This document shows positions 1 through 8,349 of a stretch of 10,674 nt of DNA, one piece after another. A program made the translations under genes and the position numbers. Location: the NCBI GenBank assembly GCA_003024985.2, contig PXIH01S0020046.1; one strand, written 5' to 3'. Positions within the stretch are counted from its first letter, which is position 1. Each line of letters begins with the position of its first letter. A model generated the notes under the pieces. That model ran no database searches, was not told the origin of the DNA, and saw nothing but the letters and a program-made list of their open reading frames with translations. The DNA comes from Euperipatoides rowelli. Taxonomy: Eukaryota; Onychophora; Udeonychophora; Euonychophora; Peripatopsidae.

Positions 1-62
1 AGATATTCAAGAAAAATGTTTTCATCGGTCTCAGAGACCGTGAGCGGGCACTCTAGGGTTAA
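1..62. mobile_element. Terminus of a piggyBac-like DNA transposon (window starts inside it)
   Basis: Read on the minus strand from base 62, the sequence is TTAA followed by CCCTAGAGTGCCCGC. PiggyBac-superfamily elements insert at TTAA, duplicate it, and usually begin with CCY; the classical insect piggyBac begins CCCTAGA. At 26-40, about 19-33 bases in from the end, is a perfect palindrome of two 7-base arms (CGGTCTC and GAGACCG) around a single A. Subterminal inverted repeats are a normal part of piggyBac ends and bind transposase. TTAA at 59-62 would be one target-site copy; the other end lies left of the window. No transposase coding is visible, so this is either a non-autonomous element or just the edge of a larger one. 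The terminus is seen directly; the superfamily call is an inference from terminus and target site. Confidence 0.5.
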
Positions 63-574
63 GTAAACCATCACTTATATTCAGGCAAGTTGGTGACTCA
101 TCCTTGACCATTCCACCGTTGTAGATATTAGATTTATTTTTTGTTGATAAACATTCTGCAAAGTATGTCTGCAATAACAATCAAGATCAACAGGAAAATG
201 TGTTGCATCATTTAGAATTCCAAACTTAATTTATTTGTTTGATATTTTAGATCTTTCACAAGTTTTCAGACTGTTTTCTTGGTAGAAAACAAAGAAAATA
301 TCAACTCATCCCCTTTCTGTGCATGCTTTCAAATAATTTTCCCAAAAACTTTTGACTATTCATCAAATGTATTTAGTCAGAGAAACTAGATTGAAACTGA
401 ACTTGCAAAAGCCAGGAAGTTAACCACAGTAGCTTTGTGGTCGGGCAGAGGTAGTTTAGTAAATTTTTCACTTCCTAGTACAGATTTAATACTTTGAACT
501 AACATAATTTTGTGTGATTTTGTTACATAACTACACCCATGCTAAAAAAAGGTAATGTTGATGTCTATTTAAAG
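63..574. other. AT-rich DNA without recognisable gene
   Basis: No frame here stays open long enough to support a gene. A small inverted repeat (CCACA/TGTGG, 424-440) sits beside a GC-richer patch around 410-455. The last 30 bases lead into the candidate splice acceptor at 573-574. I see no RNA gene. Confidence 0.6.
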
Positions 575-683
575 GTCAAAGAAATTAGCTGTTGAGTATG
601 GAGCTCCAAATGATGAAATATTTTTACCTATTGATATTACAAAACCAAAACAATGTTGCAGATATATTTTGCGGGTTGATTGA
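575..683 (+). CDS. Candidate terminal coding exon of an unidentified gene
   Basis: The frame opens just after a TAA (570-572). It is preceded by a pyrimidine-containing stretch ending in AAAG, so AG at 573-574 could be a splice acceptor. It runs to TGA at 681-683, and AATAAA (685-690) follows at once. The 35 or so codons read like real protein, not AT-rich noise: after a basic start (SKKLA) come VEYGAPNDEIFLPIDI, then TKPKQ, a CC pair and RYILRVD. Composition is mixed, with acidic, Pro, Gly and Cys residues. I do not recognise the family. No upstream exon was found in the 574 bases before it, and AATAAA is unusually close to the stop. An overlapping 95-codon frame (592-879) is longer but rich in Met, Lys, Asn and Ile and looks less like protein; the two cannot both be right. 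It could be a real last exon, a relic exon, or chance. Confidence 0.25.
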
Positions 684-690
684 AAATAAA

Positions 691-1639
691 AGAGAAAAAA
701 AAAACTGTGACGTAGTCAAGGAGGAGTCACCAATTTATCTGAGTTTAAGTAATGATATAGTTAAAGATGAAGAAAGTTTAGTAATGAACATTATGAAACT
801 AATCGTGATGTCTTGTAAGCCCAAACAAGTACCGATTTGCTCAATGAATACAGATCATTTTGTAAATGCACATCTATGAGACTAAATGGAAACAAAAATG
901 TCTAAAATAATTTTGGATGGTGTTTGGTATTGGAGCAAATTTGAGATTCATATTCATTCTACTGAACACAAAGTACTAGGCAGTTGTCAACATGGCTACC
1001 TGTATCCACTCGCTGACAGGTTATGACACGACAAGTAAAATTGGCACAAATAAACTGCTTTCAAAGTTATTAGATCCTACTCAGCAGTTTTGTTGAGTTG
1101 TTTGGGGAAAACATTTAATGACTATAATGCTGAATTTATAAAATAGTTCACTTTCTGGAAATAACAAAAGTAGATATTAACCCTTTTCTTTTTAAATTAG
1201 GAATGAAGAAAGTCCTATTTTCACATCAGTATAAATATGAAAGACTTTTGCTAAATATCAGCATTGTATTCATTGAATAGCAGCAGATATGAAACTCCCA
1301 ATAAAAGGAAATAAACTGAGTCATATGTCCAGGAATGTTCATTATATTATGTAAAATTATGCTAAGAATTATGAAGTATATTGTATGGTCTACACAGAAG
1401 ATTTAATTTTTGAGAGAAGAGCTATTTTTGATCTAATTAAAAATAAATTTGAAGAGCTACATTTTAGTTAACTACCACCCCCAATGATTAATAAACAACA
1501 CTGTGTGCTGTGTTCCAGATGCACAACAAACTAAACTAAGAAGTGTTTAGGACTCATACTGAAACTAATGCTATATCCATGTCACTATCTGTCATACACA
1601 TTCGCTAAAAGTTATAGAACCACAAATACCTGTTCAATA
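691..1639. other. AT-rich DNA, no supported gene
   Basis: The stretch is AT-rich with stops in all frames, apart from the tail of the 592-879 open frame described with the candidate exon. There are no tandem repeats or RNA-like folds I can support. Small GC-richer patches (around 990-1030 and 1490-1520) show no recognisable motif. Confidence 0.6.
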
Positions 1640-1815
1640 CCTGAATATGGTTGCAAGTTGCAGGTAGTTGTCTCCTGTGCTAATGAAACAATGCAGGCAT
1701 GGACAACATATTGATCGTAGCCCACCAGTAAACCACCAACCAATTGGAAGTAGACTGCCAAAGCCTTGGGTCAAAAAATAAATAAACAAATAAAGATTAT
1801 CAAATAAATAAAGCA
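1640..1815. repeat. Possible retroposon relic: GC-richer body with an AAATA-rich tail
   Basis: Bases 1650-1770 are clearly richer in G and C than both flanks. They end in CCTTGGGTC followed by a 45-base tail built from AAATAAATA/AAACAAATA units. A more GC-rich body followed by a simple A-rich tail is the usual look of an old SINE or the 3' end of a LINE. I could not find a convincing RNA polymerase III A box or B box, a family-specific tail or flanking duplications, so this is weak. An open frame on the minus strand (1634-1816) translates the A-rich tail into a Phe/Leu/Tyr string and is not considered a gene. Confidence 0.15.
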
Positions 1816-2331
1816 TTATACAATTTTAGCATGCTTCACCTGTGTAAGTGAAAAATGTCTTTCACATTGATCTTAATAATTATTTAGTTTTAACAATTTA
1901 TCTTGTAACATTATGCATACTTATTCGAATGATAATTGCTATAATGAGGAAGTTATAATGATTAAGTTTCTACATAAAGCTGACTTTGATTTGAAGGTTA
2001 TGAATAATGAACAGTTGTTTAATTTGTTAAAAATACAGATGATTGGGTTTTTTTTAATTAGTATTTATTTATTTATTACTACAGAATTATTGCAAAAATT
2101 TAATTGCATGAGTTATGTAATGATTTTTTTTATTTCATCCATTTACAGATTTTAAACTTAAAAAAACATTAAATTAAATCTCCGTTTTTGCATAACTATC
2201 AGTTGAACCATTGATGTTTAATCTATATCTACCAGTTGACATTATGTGTATTTTAATTAATTTTTGTGACTAAAATACTGACATTAATAATCATTAAATT
2301 GTATTTTTCTTATTTGATATCTTAGTTCTTA
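1816..2331. other. Very AT-rich DNA with one acceptor-like site
   Basis: An 80-codon ATG frame at 1913-2155 is rich in Ile, Phe, Asn and Leu and matches nothing I know. A good-looking splice acceptor (pyrimidine tract from about 2123, then CATTTACAG ending at 2148) overlaps its end. The sequence after it closes in all three frames within nine codons, so it defines no exon that I can see. Confidence 0.5.
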
Positions 2332-2346
2332 TTTTTTTTTTTTTTT
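2332..2346. repeat. Poly(T) run, 15 bases
   Basis: This is an uninterrupted run of 15 T. It could be the tail of a minus-strand retroposon, but no body is recognisable beside it, so it is listed as a simple homopolymer. Confidence 0.9.
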
Positions 2347-2467
2347 CATATCTTAATATTGAGAATTTGAAGATTGTACAAATCTCAAGGGCTTTCTTTA
2401 TTACTGATTAAAATTTATAATTTCAGAAATAGAAAAAAAAAATATCACTTTGTAATTAATATTTTAA

Positions 2468-2484
2468 TTTTTTTTTTTTTTTTT
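2468..2484. repeat. Poly(T) run, 17 bases
   Basis: This is an uninterrupted run of 17 T followed by C and more T, in a very AT-rich setting. No retroposon body is seen next to it. Confidence 0.9.
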
Positions 2485-2780
2485 CTTTTTAAAAAGTTGT
2501 TCAATCAGATTACTAATATTATCTACTAAACTCATTTAATTTAAATTTATTTTATTTGTTCTCTATTTTTGTTTGTTAGCTTAATTCACTCTTATTAACT
2601 TTCTTTGTGAATTTGGTATATAGCATAAATAATTCTTTCTCTAGATATATTTTAGACATGTATCATATTTGCTTCTTTGTTATTTATTAATTTTCCAATA
2701 AAGTATGTTTATGAAGTGGGAGGTCCCTTCAAAAAAATTATAATAAATGCATTACAATAGTACTAAGACTTTTGAACTAA

Positions 2781-2827
2781 TCCTCCCCCTGCCCCTCTCC
2801 CTCCACCCCCCCTCCCCCCAAAAAAAA
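2781..2827. repeat. C-rich polypyrimidine tract abutting an A run
   Basis: The + strand has C runs of 5, 4, 3, 7 and 6 bases (2785-2789, 2792-2795, 2799-2801, 2806-2812, 2814-2819). They are separated by one to four bases, and a run of eight A follows. The minus strand therefore carries five G runs with short loops, fitting the usual G-quadruplex pattern, and the + strand could form an i-motif. It stands out sharply in DNA that is otherwise mostly A and T. Confidence 0.85.
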
Positions 2828-3972
2828 TTAAAAACAATAAACTTATCAAAAATAAAATAAAAATATGTGGCGGACAACAACATTTGTGAAAATTTAGAAG
2901 TTGCTCACAACCTACAAAGGTCTACCAAGCAATAAAGTCTTATGCGGTTCTACTTTTTTAACTTTTCAGTAAAATAATTTATTGATGAGAAAAAAAAAAA
3001 TGTTAAATTGATAGAACAAAAATGGAGTTTGCTAATATGCTGTCACTTTACAAAAAAAAAATTTAAGTAAAGCAAAAATGTGTTCTCTATGTACAAGCTA
3101 AAGTAATCCACATGTCTATAATGTATTCAATCATTCTATGAATGATTCATATATTATATAAATGATCAAATTGCAATCTCAAGAACTAAAGGGTTACAAC
3201 TAATATGTCCTACTTCTTTCATTACTTCCATTCATATTTCCATGATGTTAAAACTTCATATAAGTATTTACTGGATCAATAAACTTTGAAAGTAGTCGGG
3301 AATAGAAGTTAAGGTTAAAAAATGAATATAAATTTCTACCTTACCCCTAAAAAAAAAAAAAAAACTACAAAGCATAAATTTTATTTTGACAGCTTTATCA
3401 ACTGATTAATATTATGGACAATATGTATGACTGCAATAGACAATTTATTGATCTTATATTGGCATTTATTAACGGTTCGGTTATCCAACTGTTAAACCAT
3501 TTAGTGGACACAGACTTATCACTTTCAAACCATTTTACTAATAGTAAATGTCTTGTTTAAATTATTTATCATTTAAAATACTCCCTGTAGTTTTATTCCA
3601 ATAAACCAATCAAAGTCAACATAATACAGAGCTTTTGTAGCTCCAGCACTGATTTATCACAAGTGTCTCTAGCTAGCCCACAACAATTATTTAGGTGACA
3701 TGAATGAAATGGAAAGCAGCCTTAATTTATTTTTTCAATCCCAACCTAGCCTGCACCTAACTCTGACTACATATAAAAAAAAATATGCCTAAACCTATGA
3801 TCATTATTGATAATTTTTAATCAACTTCCATAGTTTGAAACATATATGCAATGTGTGCTAGCTAAGCTTGAAATGGAGAATGGGAAAATAAATGATAGGG
3901 ATTAGCTTTAGGTGCTAATTAGGGGGAATTCTAAAAAAAGCTCCAATTTCTCTTTTTAATTGTACTTAGCTT
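2828..3972. other. AT-rich DNA with A runs, no supported gene
   Basis: There is an A run of 11 at 2990-3000. A perfect inverted repeat sits at 3129-3147 (AATCATTC, three bases, GAATGATT). A short frame at 2861-2931 has mixed composition but only 23 codons and no splice signals, so it is not called. The 16-base A run at 3349-3364 is listed separately. Confidence 0.6.
3349..3364. repeat. Poly(A) run, 16 bases
   Basis: Sixteen uninterrupted A follow TTACCCCT. AATAAA occurs about 70 bases upstream (near 3278), so a retroposed 3' end is conceivable, but no coding or SINE-like body can be recognised upstream. Confidence 0.9.
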
Positions 3973-4338
3973 TATTATAATCATCATCATCAGCAGCATT
4001 ATCATCATAATCATGAACATCACCAGCATCATTATTATTATTATAGTAGTAGTAGTATAGTAGTATTCTTAGTAGTTGTAATCAGTCATAGTCAAAATAG
4101 TGGTACTAATATTAGTATTAGTATTAGTAATAGTATTAGTAGTAATAGTAGTACTACTTGTAGTAGTCATAGTACTAATAGTAGTAGTAGTAGTACTAGT
4201 ATCAGTATTGGTAATAGTAGTAACAGTAGTAGTTGTTTTAGTAGCTCTACTACTACTAGTAGTAGTACTAGTAGTAGTAGCATTACTACTACTACTACAA
4301 CTAGTAGTAGTAATAATAGTAGTACTAGTAGTAATAAT
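3973..4338. repeat. Impure trinucleotide microsatellite (ATC/CAG-type, then TAG/CTA)
   Basis: The first 60 bases are TCA/ATT-type triplets with CAG and CACC interruptions. From about 4034 the array is TAG-type with many TAA, TAC and CTA variants. The triplet sense flips from TAG to CTA and back near 4245-4300, making perfect palindromes such as the 20-base one centred at 4257/4258 and a TAG-array/CTA-array hairpin around 4270-4298. The many variant units show an old array. One frame of the array stays open and reads as an 89-residue Val/Leu string, which is a by-product of the repeat and not a gene. Confidence 0.9.
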
Positions 4339-5247
4339 TTATAAAAAAGAACGGCTTGATTTAAAGTGAAAATATTAAGCCATTATTAGAATGGAATTCA
4401 GTAAAATTTGATATTTACCTAACAGTTAATATATTAAAAACATCACTTTAGTTTCTAACATATTTTAAACCTGAGTTATAATAGTATCTAGTTATTATTA
4501 GACTCTATTTTTTTTCTTTCTATTAAGTCTTTTGGTTTTATAGAATAACTATGTCAAAACCTCACTATGGATTACTACATTTGGGATGCTTTTTTTTTTC
4601 TGGGTCACTTTATCAGAAGTTATATTGATTCTGATTGTGAATAGCTTCACTTAGTTCATTCCGTTGACATCCACTTTGTCAGTTGAACTGTCATTGTATT
4701 CCGGAAATTATACTGGTCAGCCTTGAGTTTGTATGCATGCATGATTCCCTTGTCAATGGATAACTACTCATTGACATCCCATCATATTGAAATCGAGAGG
4801 CTGTCTTGAGATCGTACAGGCTGAAGCAGATATTTCTATGAATATTTAATTGACGTGAAAATGTTGTAAATATTATGCTGTCAGGTACTGGCCACTGAAA
4901 GCAAACTCATTGAATATTTATGATCATTTTAGACCTTTTTCTCTGCATTTAAACCTATTTATTTATTTTTTCAACGTAATACTTTATGTTTAAAATTAAA
5001 CAACAACAACATTGGGAGTTATTTGCATATAGTTAAACTAAAAGTAAAAAACGTACTTTTATATTTATTAAATTAAATTTTGTAAATGAGAGGAAAATAA
5101 AATCCTAAAAAAATTTAACATAAAATTTTCACTAAAATACAACTCAAATTATGATTAATTTAAAATTATATTATAATTGCATTTATTATGAATATAGAAA
5201 TATTATTTACATGTAATTTTTAAATACTGTAATGTTAGACTATAGAG
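4339..5247. other. AT-rich DNA with a small hairpin, no supported gene
   Basis: No gene is supported here. A more complex stretch at about 4640-4840 contains a perfect 8-base inverted repeat with a 10-base loop (TGTCAATG at 4751-4758, CATTGACA at 4769-4776). The motif TTGACATCC occurs twice (near 4664 and 4771). Bases 4960-5240 are almost pure A and T. Confidence 0.6.
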
Positions 5248-5306
5248 AAAAACGAGATTGTAAGATCGCTGGCCATATGGACCAGGTATCTTACTATCTC
5301 GTTTTT
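5248..5306. repeat. 59-base near-perfect foldback (hairpin or mini inverted-repeat element)
   Basis: The left arm AAAAACGAGATTGTAAGAT (5248-5266) and right arm ATCTTACTATCTCGTTTTT (5288-5306) pair at 18 of 19 positions. The 21-base middle is itself nearly palindromic: CTGG (5269-5272) pairs with CCAG (5282-5285) around CCATATGG. Such symmetry, in DNA of far lower GC, is typical of a tiny foldback transposon or of a transcribed hairpin. The length would suit a microRNA precursor, but the near-perfect symmetry fits a palindromic repeat better. No clear target-site duplication is seen. The pairing is read directly; its role is unknown. Confidence 0.85.
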
Positions 5307-5711
5307 ATGTAGGATCTATTACAAATTTATCTAATCATTAATTATTGGCACAATTTTTAGTCCCCTCCCCCTTCTGATTGTTGCACCTTTTGCTTATCAG
5401 AAGATGGAGCATAATAATAGGAGTTAAGATACAGGGCAAGGGTAACCTAAGGTTAGGAATGCAGACATAAAATAAGGATACTATTCGTTTCAATCATGAG
5501 AAAATAATAAATGTTGAGGGTTATCTTTATTGATTTAGTTCATTGAAAGCATCCATATTTAAAAATTTAAAAATAAGAGTGTAAAATTTTAAATATTCTA
5601 ATTTTCTAAGATTTTAATATAAATTAAAAATATCTACATAAAACTTAATTTTAGATAATAATTCAATCAAATTAAATAAATTTAGGTGTAAGGGTTAAAA
5701 ATTTGGTCCAG
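5307..5711. other. AT-rich spacer before the MITE pair
   Basis: No gene or RNA is recognised. A short stretch near 5433-5457 (AGGGTAACCTAAGGTTAGG) loosely resembles the inverted complement of the CCTAACCTTACCGTAACCC block inside the neighbouring MITE copies. The match is too short to call a third copy. Confidence 0.5.
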
Positions 5712-5949
5712 ATTCCGTTATCTGCCCACCAATGTGAATTACATTAGGAGTCAAGTGATAACTAAAACGTAGTAGCGTGTCAAATTAGTATTTTTTCTCG
5801 CTGATTTATTATATTTTCTCTACAGTCCTAATCTTACCGTAACCCAGAACCCTAGGATAATCTAGAGGTGAAATAATATTTTGATGAGCGCCGATATAGA
5901 AAATTCCAACTTACTACCATCAGCCATATTGGTGGGCAGATAACGTAAT
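5712..5949. mobile_element. MITE-like non-autonomous DNA transposon, copy 1
   Basis: The 238-base unit is bounded by 22-base terminal inverted repeats (5712-5733 and 5928-5949) that match at 21 of 22 positions; the shared core is GTTATCTGCCCACCAAT. There is no coding capacity, as expected for a miniature inverted-repeat element moved in trans by another element's transposase. The second copy 136 bases downstream shares the termini, the internal order and a 36-base identical block (5848-5883 here). No convincing target-site duplication flanks it, so the superfamily cannot be assigned; the terminus does not match one I can name. Confidence 0.8.
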
Positions 5950-6085
5950 GTTACTAAATTTTGATTATTTAAAAATGAGGGTGGAAACAAAAAAAATGTC
6001 CTAATTATTTGCTTCTTTTTTTTTAGTGTTATTAAAGCAATTTATTAATGTCATTCATTATTTTTTAAAATCAATTTATAGTGAA

Positions 6086-6314
6086 ATTCCGTTATCTGTC
6101 CACCAACATGATTAACGTTGGGAGTTGCATAACAACTAAAACGTAGTAGTATGTTGAATATTTTCTCGCTGATTTTAATATATTTTCTTTACAGTCCTAA
6201 CCTTACCGTAACCCTAAACCCTAGGATAATCTAGAGGTGAAATAATATTTTGCTGAGTGCCGATCTTATTTCAACTAACTACAGTCAACCATATTGGTGG
6301 GAAGATAACGGAAT
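6086..6314. mobile_element. MITE-like non-autonomous DNA transposon, copy 2
   Basis: The 229-base unit is in the same orientation as copy 1. Its terminal inverted repeats (6086-6107 and 6293-6314) match at 19 of 22 positions. Blocks shared in order with copy 1 include CTAAAACGTAGTAG, TTTTCTCGCTGATTT, and 36 identical bases at 6217-6252; between the blocks are substitutions and small indels. The flanks differ from those of copy 1, which argues against a simple tandem duplication and for two insertions. No coding and no clear target-site duplication are seen. Confidence 0.8.
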
Positions 6315-6843
6315 CTGACTCAATTTATTGCAAGTAATATTGTTTAGCATATACTATATACATTAAAAAAAACTGTTTAATGGAATTTTGTTTTTTCATT
6401 GCTTGTTCTAATTTCCTTCTCAGATTTTGAAAAACTAATGTTTTATGCTGTGTGCTGTACAATTCAAAACAGCTAAAATTATATATGTTTCATAGGTCAC
6501 ATGATCTGATAACTCCAGAATATGTTAGTGAACCATTCATTTTATATGCTTCACAGTTAAATTTTTGGGTGAACATGTAAAAACAGCTATTTTTTTAAAA
6601 TACGTTTTTTTTTTTTAGATTATTATTATTATTTTGTTTTTTAAATTAAATTGTCTCAATCTGTCGTAACTTGACAAACAAATAGCTTACTATAATTAAT
6701 GTGAGTTGATATTAACTTAACATTACTAGTAAACATCAACCTACACAAATCAATAACTTAAAATAAACCTATTATAAAGTGATTTTGAATAAATTTGAAT
6801 GAAATTATATAAAAAAAACACTTAATAAAAATTGATTTTTTAC
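6315..6843. other. AT-rich DNA, no supported gene
   Basis: A run of T ends near 6618, followed by a short ATT-triplet stretch (about 6620-6633). Otherwise this is unremarkable AT-rich sequence with stops in every frame. Confidence 0.6.
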
Positions 6844-6912
6844 TGACGAACCAGCAACGCTGGAGATCGAGTCGGTCATCATGTCCTCTTGACCAAGCAC
6901 TGAAGGGCTTAT
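6844..6912. other. Isolated GC-rich islet, possible transposon or exon fragment
   Basis: About 70 bases with a balanced, complex composition sit between two T-rich stretches. They include a CCAGC/GCTGG inverted repeat at 6851-6863. Two + strand frames are open across most of the islet: one reads TDEPATLEIESVIMSS and then stops, the other LTNQQRWRSSRSS followed by CPLDQALKGL and a stop. It may be the end of a degraded element or a relic exon. The CTGACGA at 6842-6848 resembles part of a hammerhead ribozyme core, but the required GAAA partner is absent. I do not recognise the sequence. Confidence 0.3.
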
Positions 6913-8276
6913 AATTTTTTTATCATCACATAACGTGATCTTAGACAAAAGTCAGAGAAGCCATCTTAGATTATTATTTTGTTTTTGTTGAGAGTGTAAA
7001 GAATTTAAAGTTATAAAAATCTAAAAATATTAAAATAGAATGATTAAAGGTAAGCAAAAAATATTTTGACAAGAATTTAGAGTAGTCTAATATCAGAATG
7101 ATATACGACAAATACACAAAGTCAATAGGTGGCACTAGTTAGTTGATGTTCTTCACCTCACATATACTATATACCTTTATATTTGTTGTTGTTTTTATTT
7201 GATTCAGTTACTAGAGGTCAAAAATGTGTAATTGCATTCATTTATTTATGGCCATAATTGCAGCTTTTACTATTTATAGTAAATTTATAATTGACAGACA
7301 TCATGACAATAGATCATAAACAGATGAATTGGACTGCTCATTGCTTTAGTTACCAAATCAACATTTAAATATTCATGGGGTTTTAATTTGTCTGTGTTTC
7401 TTCGACTTTTAACAAAGTCAAACATGCACATGAAGCTGGGTTTTTTCCACAGCTTTGTCTATCATTTTGTCTTGTGTAAATCTCTCACTTTTTATGATAG
7501 TATTTCCTTTGTTGCTATGACTGCTTAATGTAATTTATTTTTTATATTTTTATTAAAAGCCTAAACATTGAATTGTTTTACAATATATGATCAAAGTGAA
7601 AGAAAATATGTTTCTTTTACCAATCAATAATAACTCAGATACATAATTTTGTAATTTTTATTGTTATTACTTTTGTCAAGCTATTAACACTAGCCATATT
7701 TACTTTAACTCATTAATAAAAGTTATCAATTAATTAATTTCAAGTATTATTAGGTATATGGCTATTTTGTTTCTCTCTAGCCAAATTTAATTGAACAGCT
7801 TAGGATTATAACAAAATAAGTCATTATTGTATCCTTTTTTATATACTGTAGTTTCATAGAGGGTAGTACTTCATTTATCCACTGTCCACTGTCCAGCCAT
7901 AGATATTTGAAATAAGCCTTCCAGATACCAAATAAAACAAGACAAGTATTTCCTTTATTTAAATTGTAATATTTTAATACTGTCATAAAAGGACATATTT
8001 TTAAGGAAGTTTATTTTAGTTTTTCTTAGTATTTTTTCCATATGGGATTTTTTGACCTTACAAGCATTAAATAAGTGTGTTGTTTCAATTTGAATTTGCA
8101 AAAGTAACAATTATTCTTTATTGTCTTTAGCATATTTAAATGTTGTAATCTGCTTTTATCATGGTAGCGGGGAATGAATTTAATAAAATTGTGCACTTTG
8201 TGACAAGTTCTTGAAATTTGGAATAGTGTTAGGTATTGGCTTAAGATTTTCAAAAATCACCACATACAGGATTTTA
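6913..8276. other. AT-rich DNA, no supported gene
   Basis: Open frames of 69 and 75 codons on the minus strand (7777-7986 and 8026-8253) have AT-driven composition (Lys, Ile, Leu, Tyr, Asn) and no recognisable motif, so they are not called. A perfect 7-base inverted repeat with a 4-base loop (TTTACTA, TTTA, TAGTAAA) lies at 7266-7283. No RNA gene is recognised. Confidence 0.55.
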
Positions 8277-8294
8277 TAGCCCTCTGGTGGCCAG
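8277..8294 (-). promoter_or_regulatory. CTCF-like motif
   Basis: On the minus strand the sequence reads CCACCAGAGGGC (8279-8290), which fits every position of the degenerate CTCF core CCASYAGRKGGC. The longer GCCCTCTGGTGGCCA differs at one position from the familiar extended motif. It lies about 20 bases before a strong-context ATG. CTCF is a bilaterian insulator and architecture protein; whether this organism has or uses it here is not known. It also forms the left arm of an imperfect inverted repeat with TGGCCACCACCAG (8313-8325), so a structural or repeat origin is possible. Confidence 0.35.
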
Positions 8295-8311
8295 TACGTA
8301 CATAATCCAAT

Positions 8312-8343
8312 ATGGCCACCACCAGAAAAAGAGAATGCCATAA
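8312..8343 (+). CDS. Candidate first coding exon (ATG to splice donor)
   Basis: ATG at 8312 has a favourable context, with A at -3 and G at +4. It opens a frame reading MATTRKRECH plus two bases, ending at AA before GTAAGT (8344-8349), the full consensus splice donor. The frame would close at TAA straight after if unspliced (8344-8348 region), so it only makes sense as a spliced exon. The exon and the 50 bases before it are much richer in G and C than the surroundings, and a CTCF-like motif lies just upstream, as might be seen at a promoter. The downstream exons would have to lie beyond the decayed minus-strand gene or inside the following AT-rich stretch; none was recognised. The call rests on start context plus donor only. 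Confidence 0.25.
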
Positions 8344-8349
8344 GTAAGT

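Noticed and set aside
592-879. 95-codon open frame on the + strand
   Set aside because: It begins at a non-ATG codon, is rich in Met, Lys, Asn and Ile, and overlaps a more protein-like frame at 575-683. One such length in about 21 kb of AT-rich double-strand reading is not very surprising.
1634-1816. 60-codon minus-strand frame
   Set aside because: Its N-terminal third is the translation of an A-rich tail, and no family is recognised.
1913-2155. 80-codon ATG frame with a hydrophobic stretch
   Set aside because: The Ile/Phe/Leu content follows from T-rich DNA. There is no motif or homologue I recognise, and no partner exon.
4100-4369. 89-residue Val/Leu open frame
   Set aside because: It is the trinucleotide repeat read in a frame that avoids TAG; the hydrophobic string is a repeat artefact.
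5433-5457. Possible third, inverted MITE fragment
   Set aside because: Only a short CTAACC/GGTTAC-like match is present, with no termini; such motifs are common.
6205-6222. CCCTAAACCCTAGG resembling a telomere repeat
   Set aside because: Only about one and a half units, inside the MITE body; chance or element sequence is enough to explain it.
6842-6880. Hammerhead ribozyme core suggested by CTGACGA followed by a CCAGC/GCTGG stem
   Set aside because: The conserved GAAA after the stem is missing (the sequence is GGAGATC), so the catalytic core cannot form.
7777-8253. Two minus-strand frames of 69 and 75 codons
   Set aside because: Composition is driven by AT content, there are no motifs, and nothing around them suggests splice or start signals.
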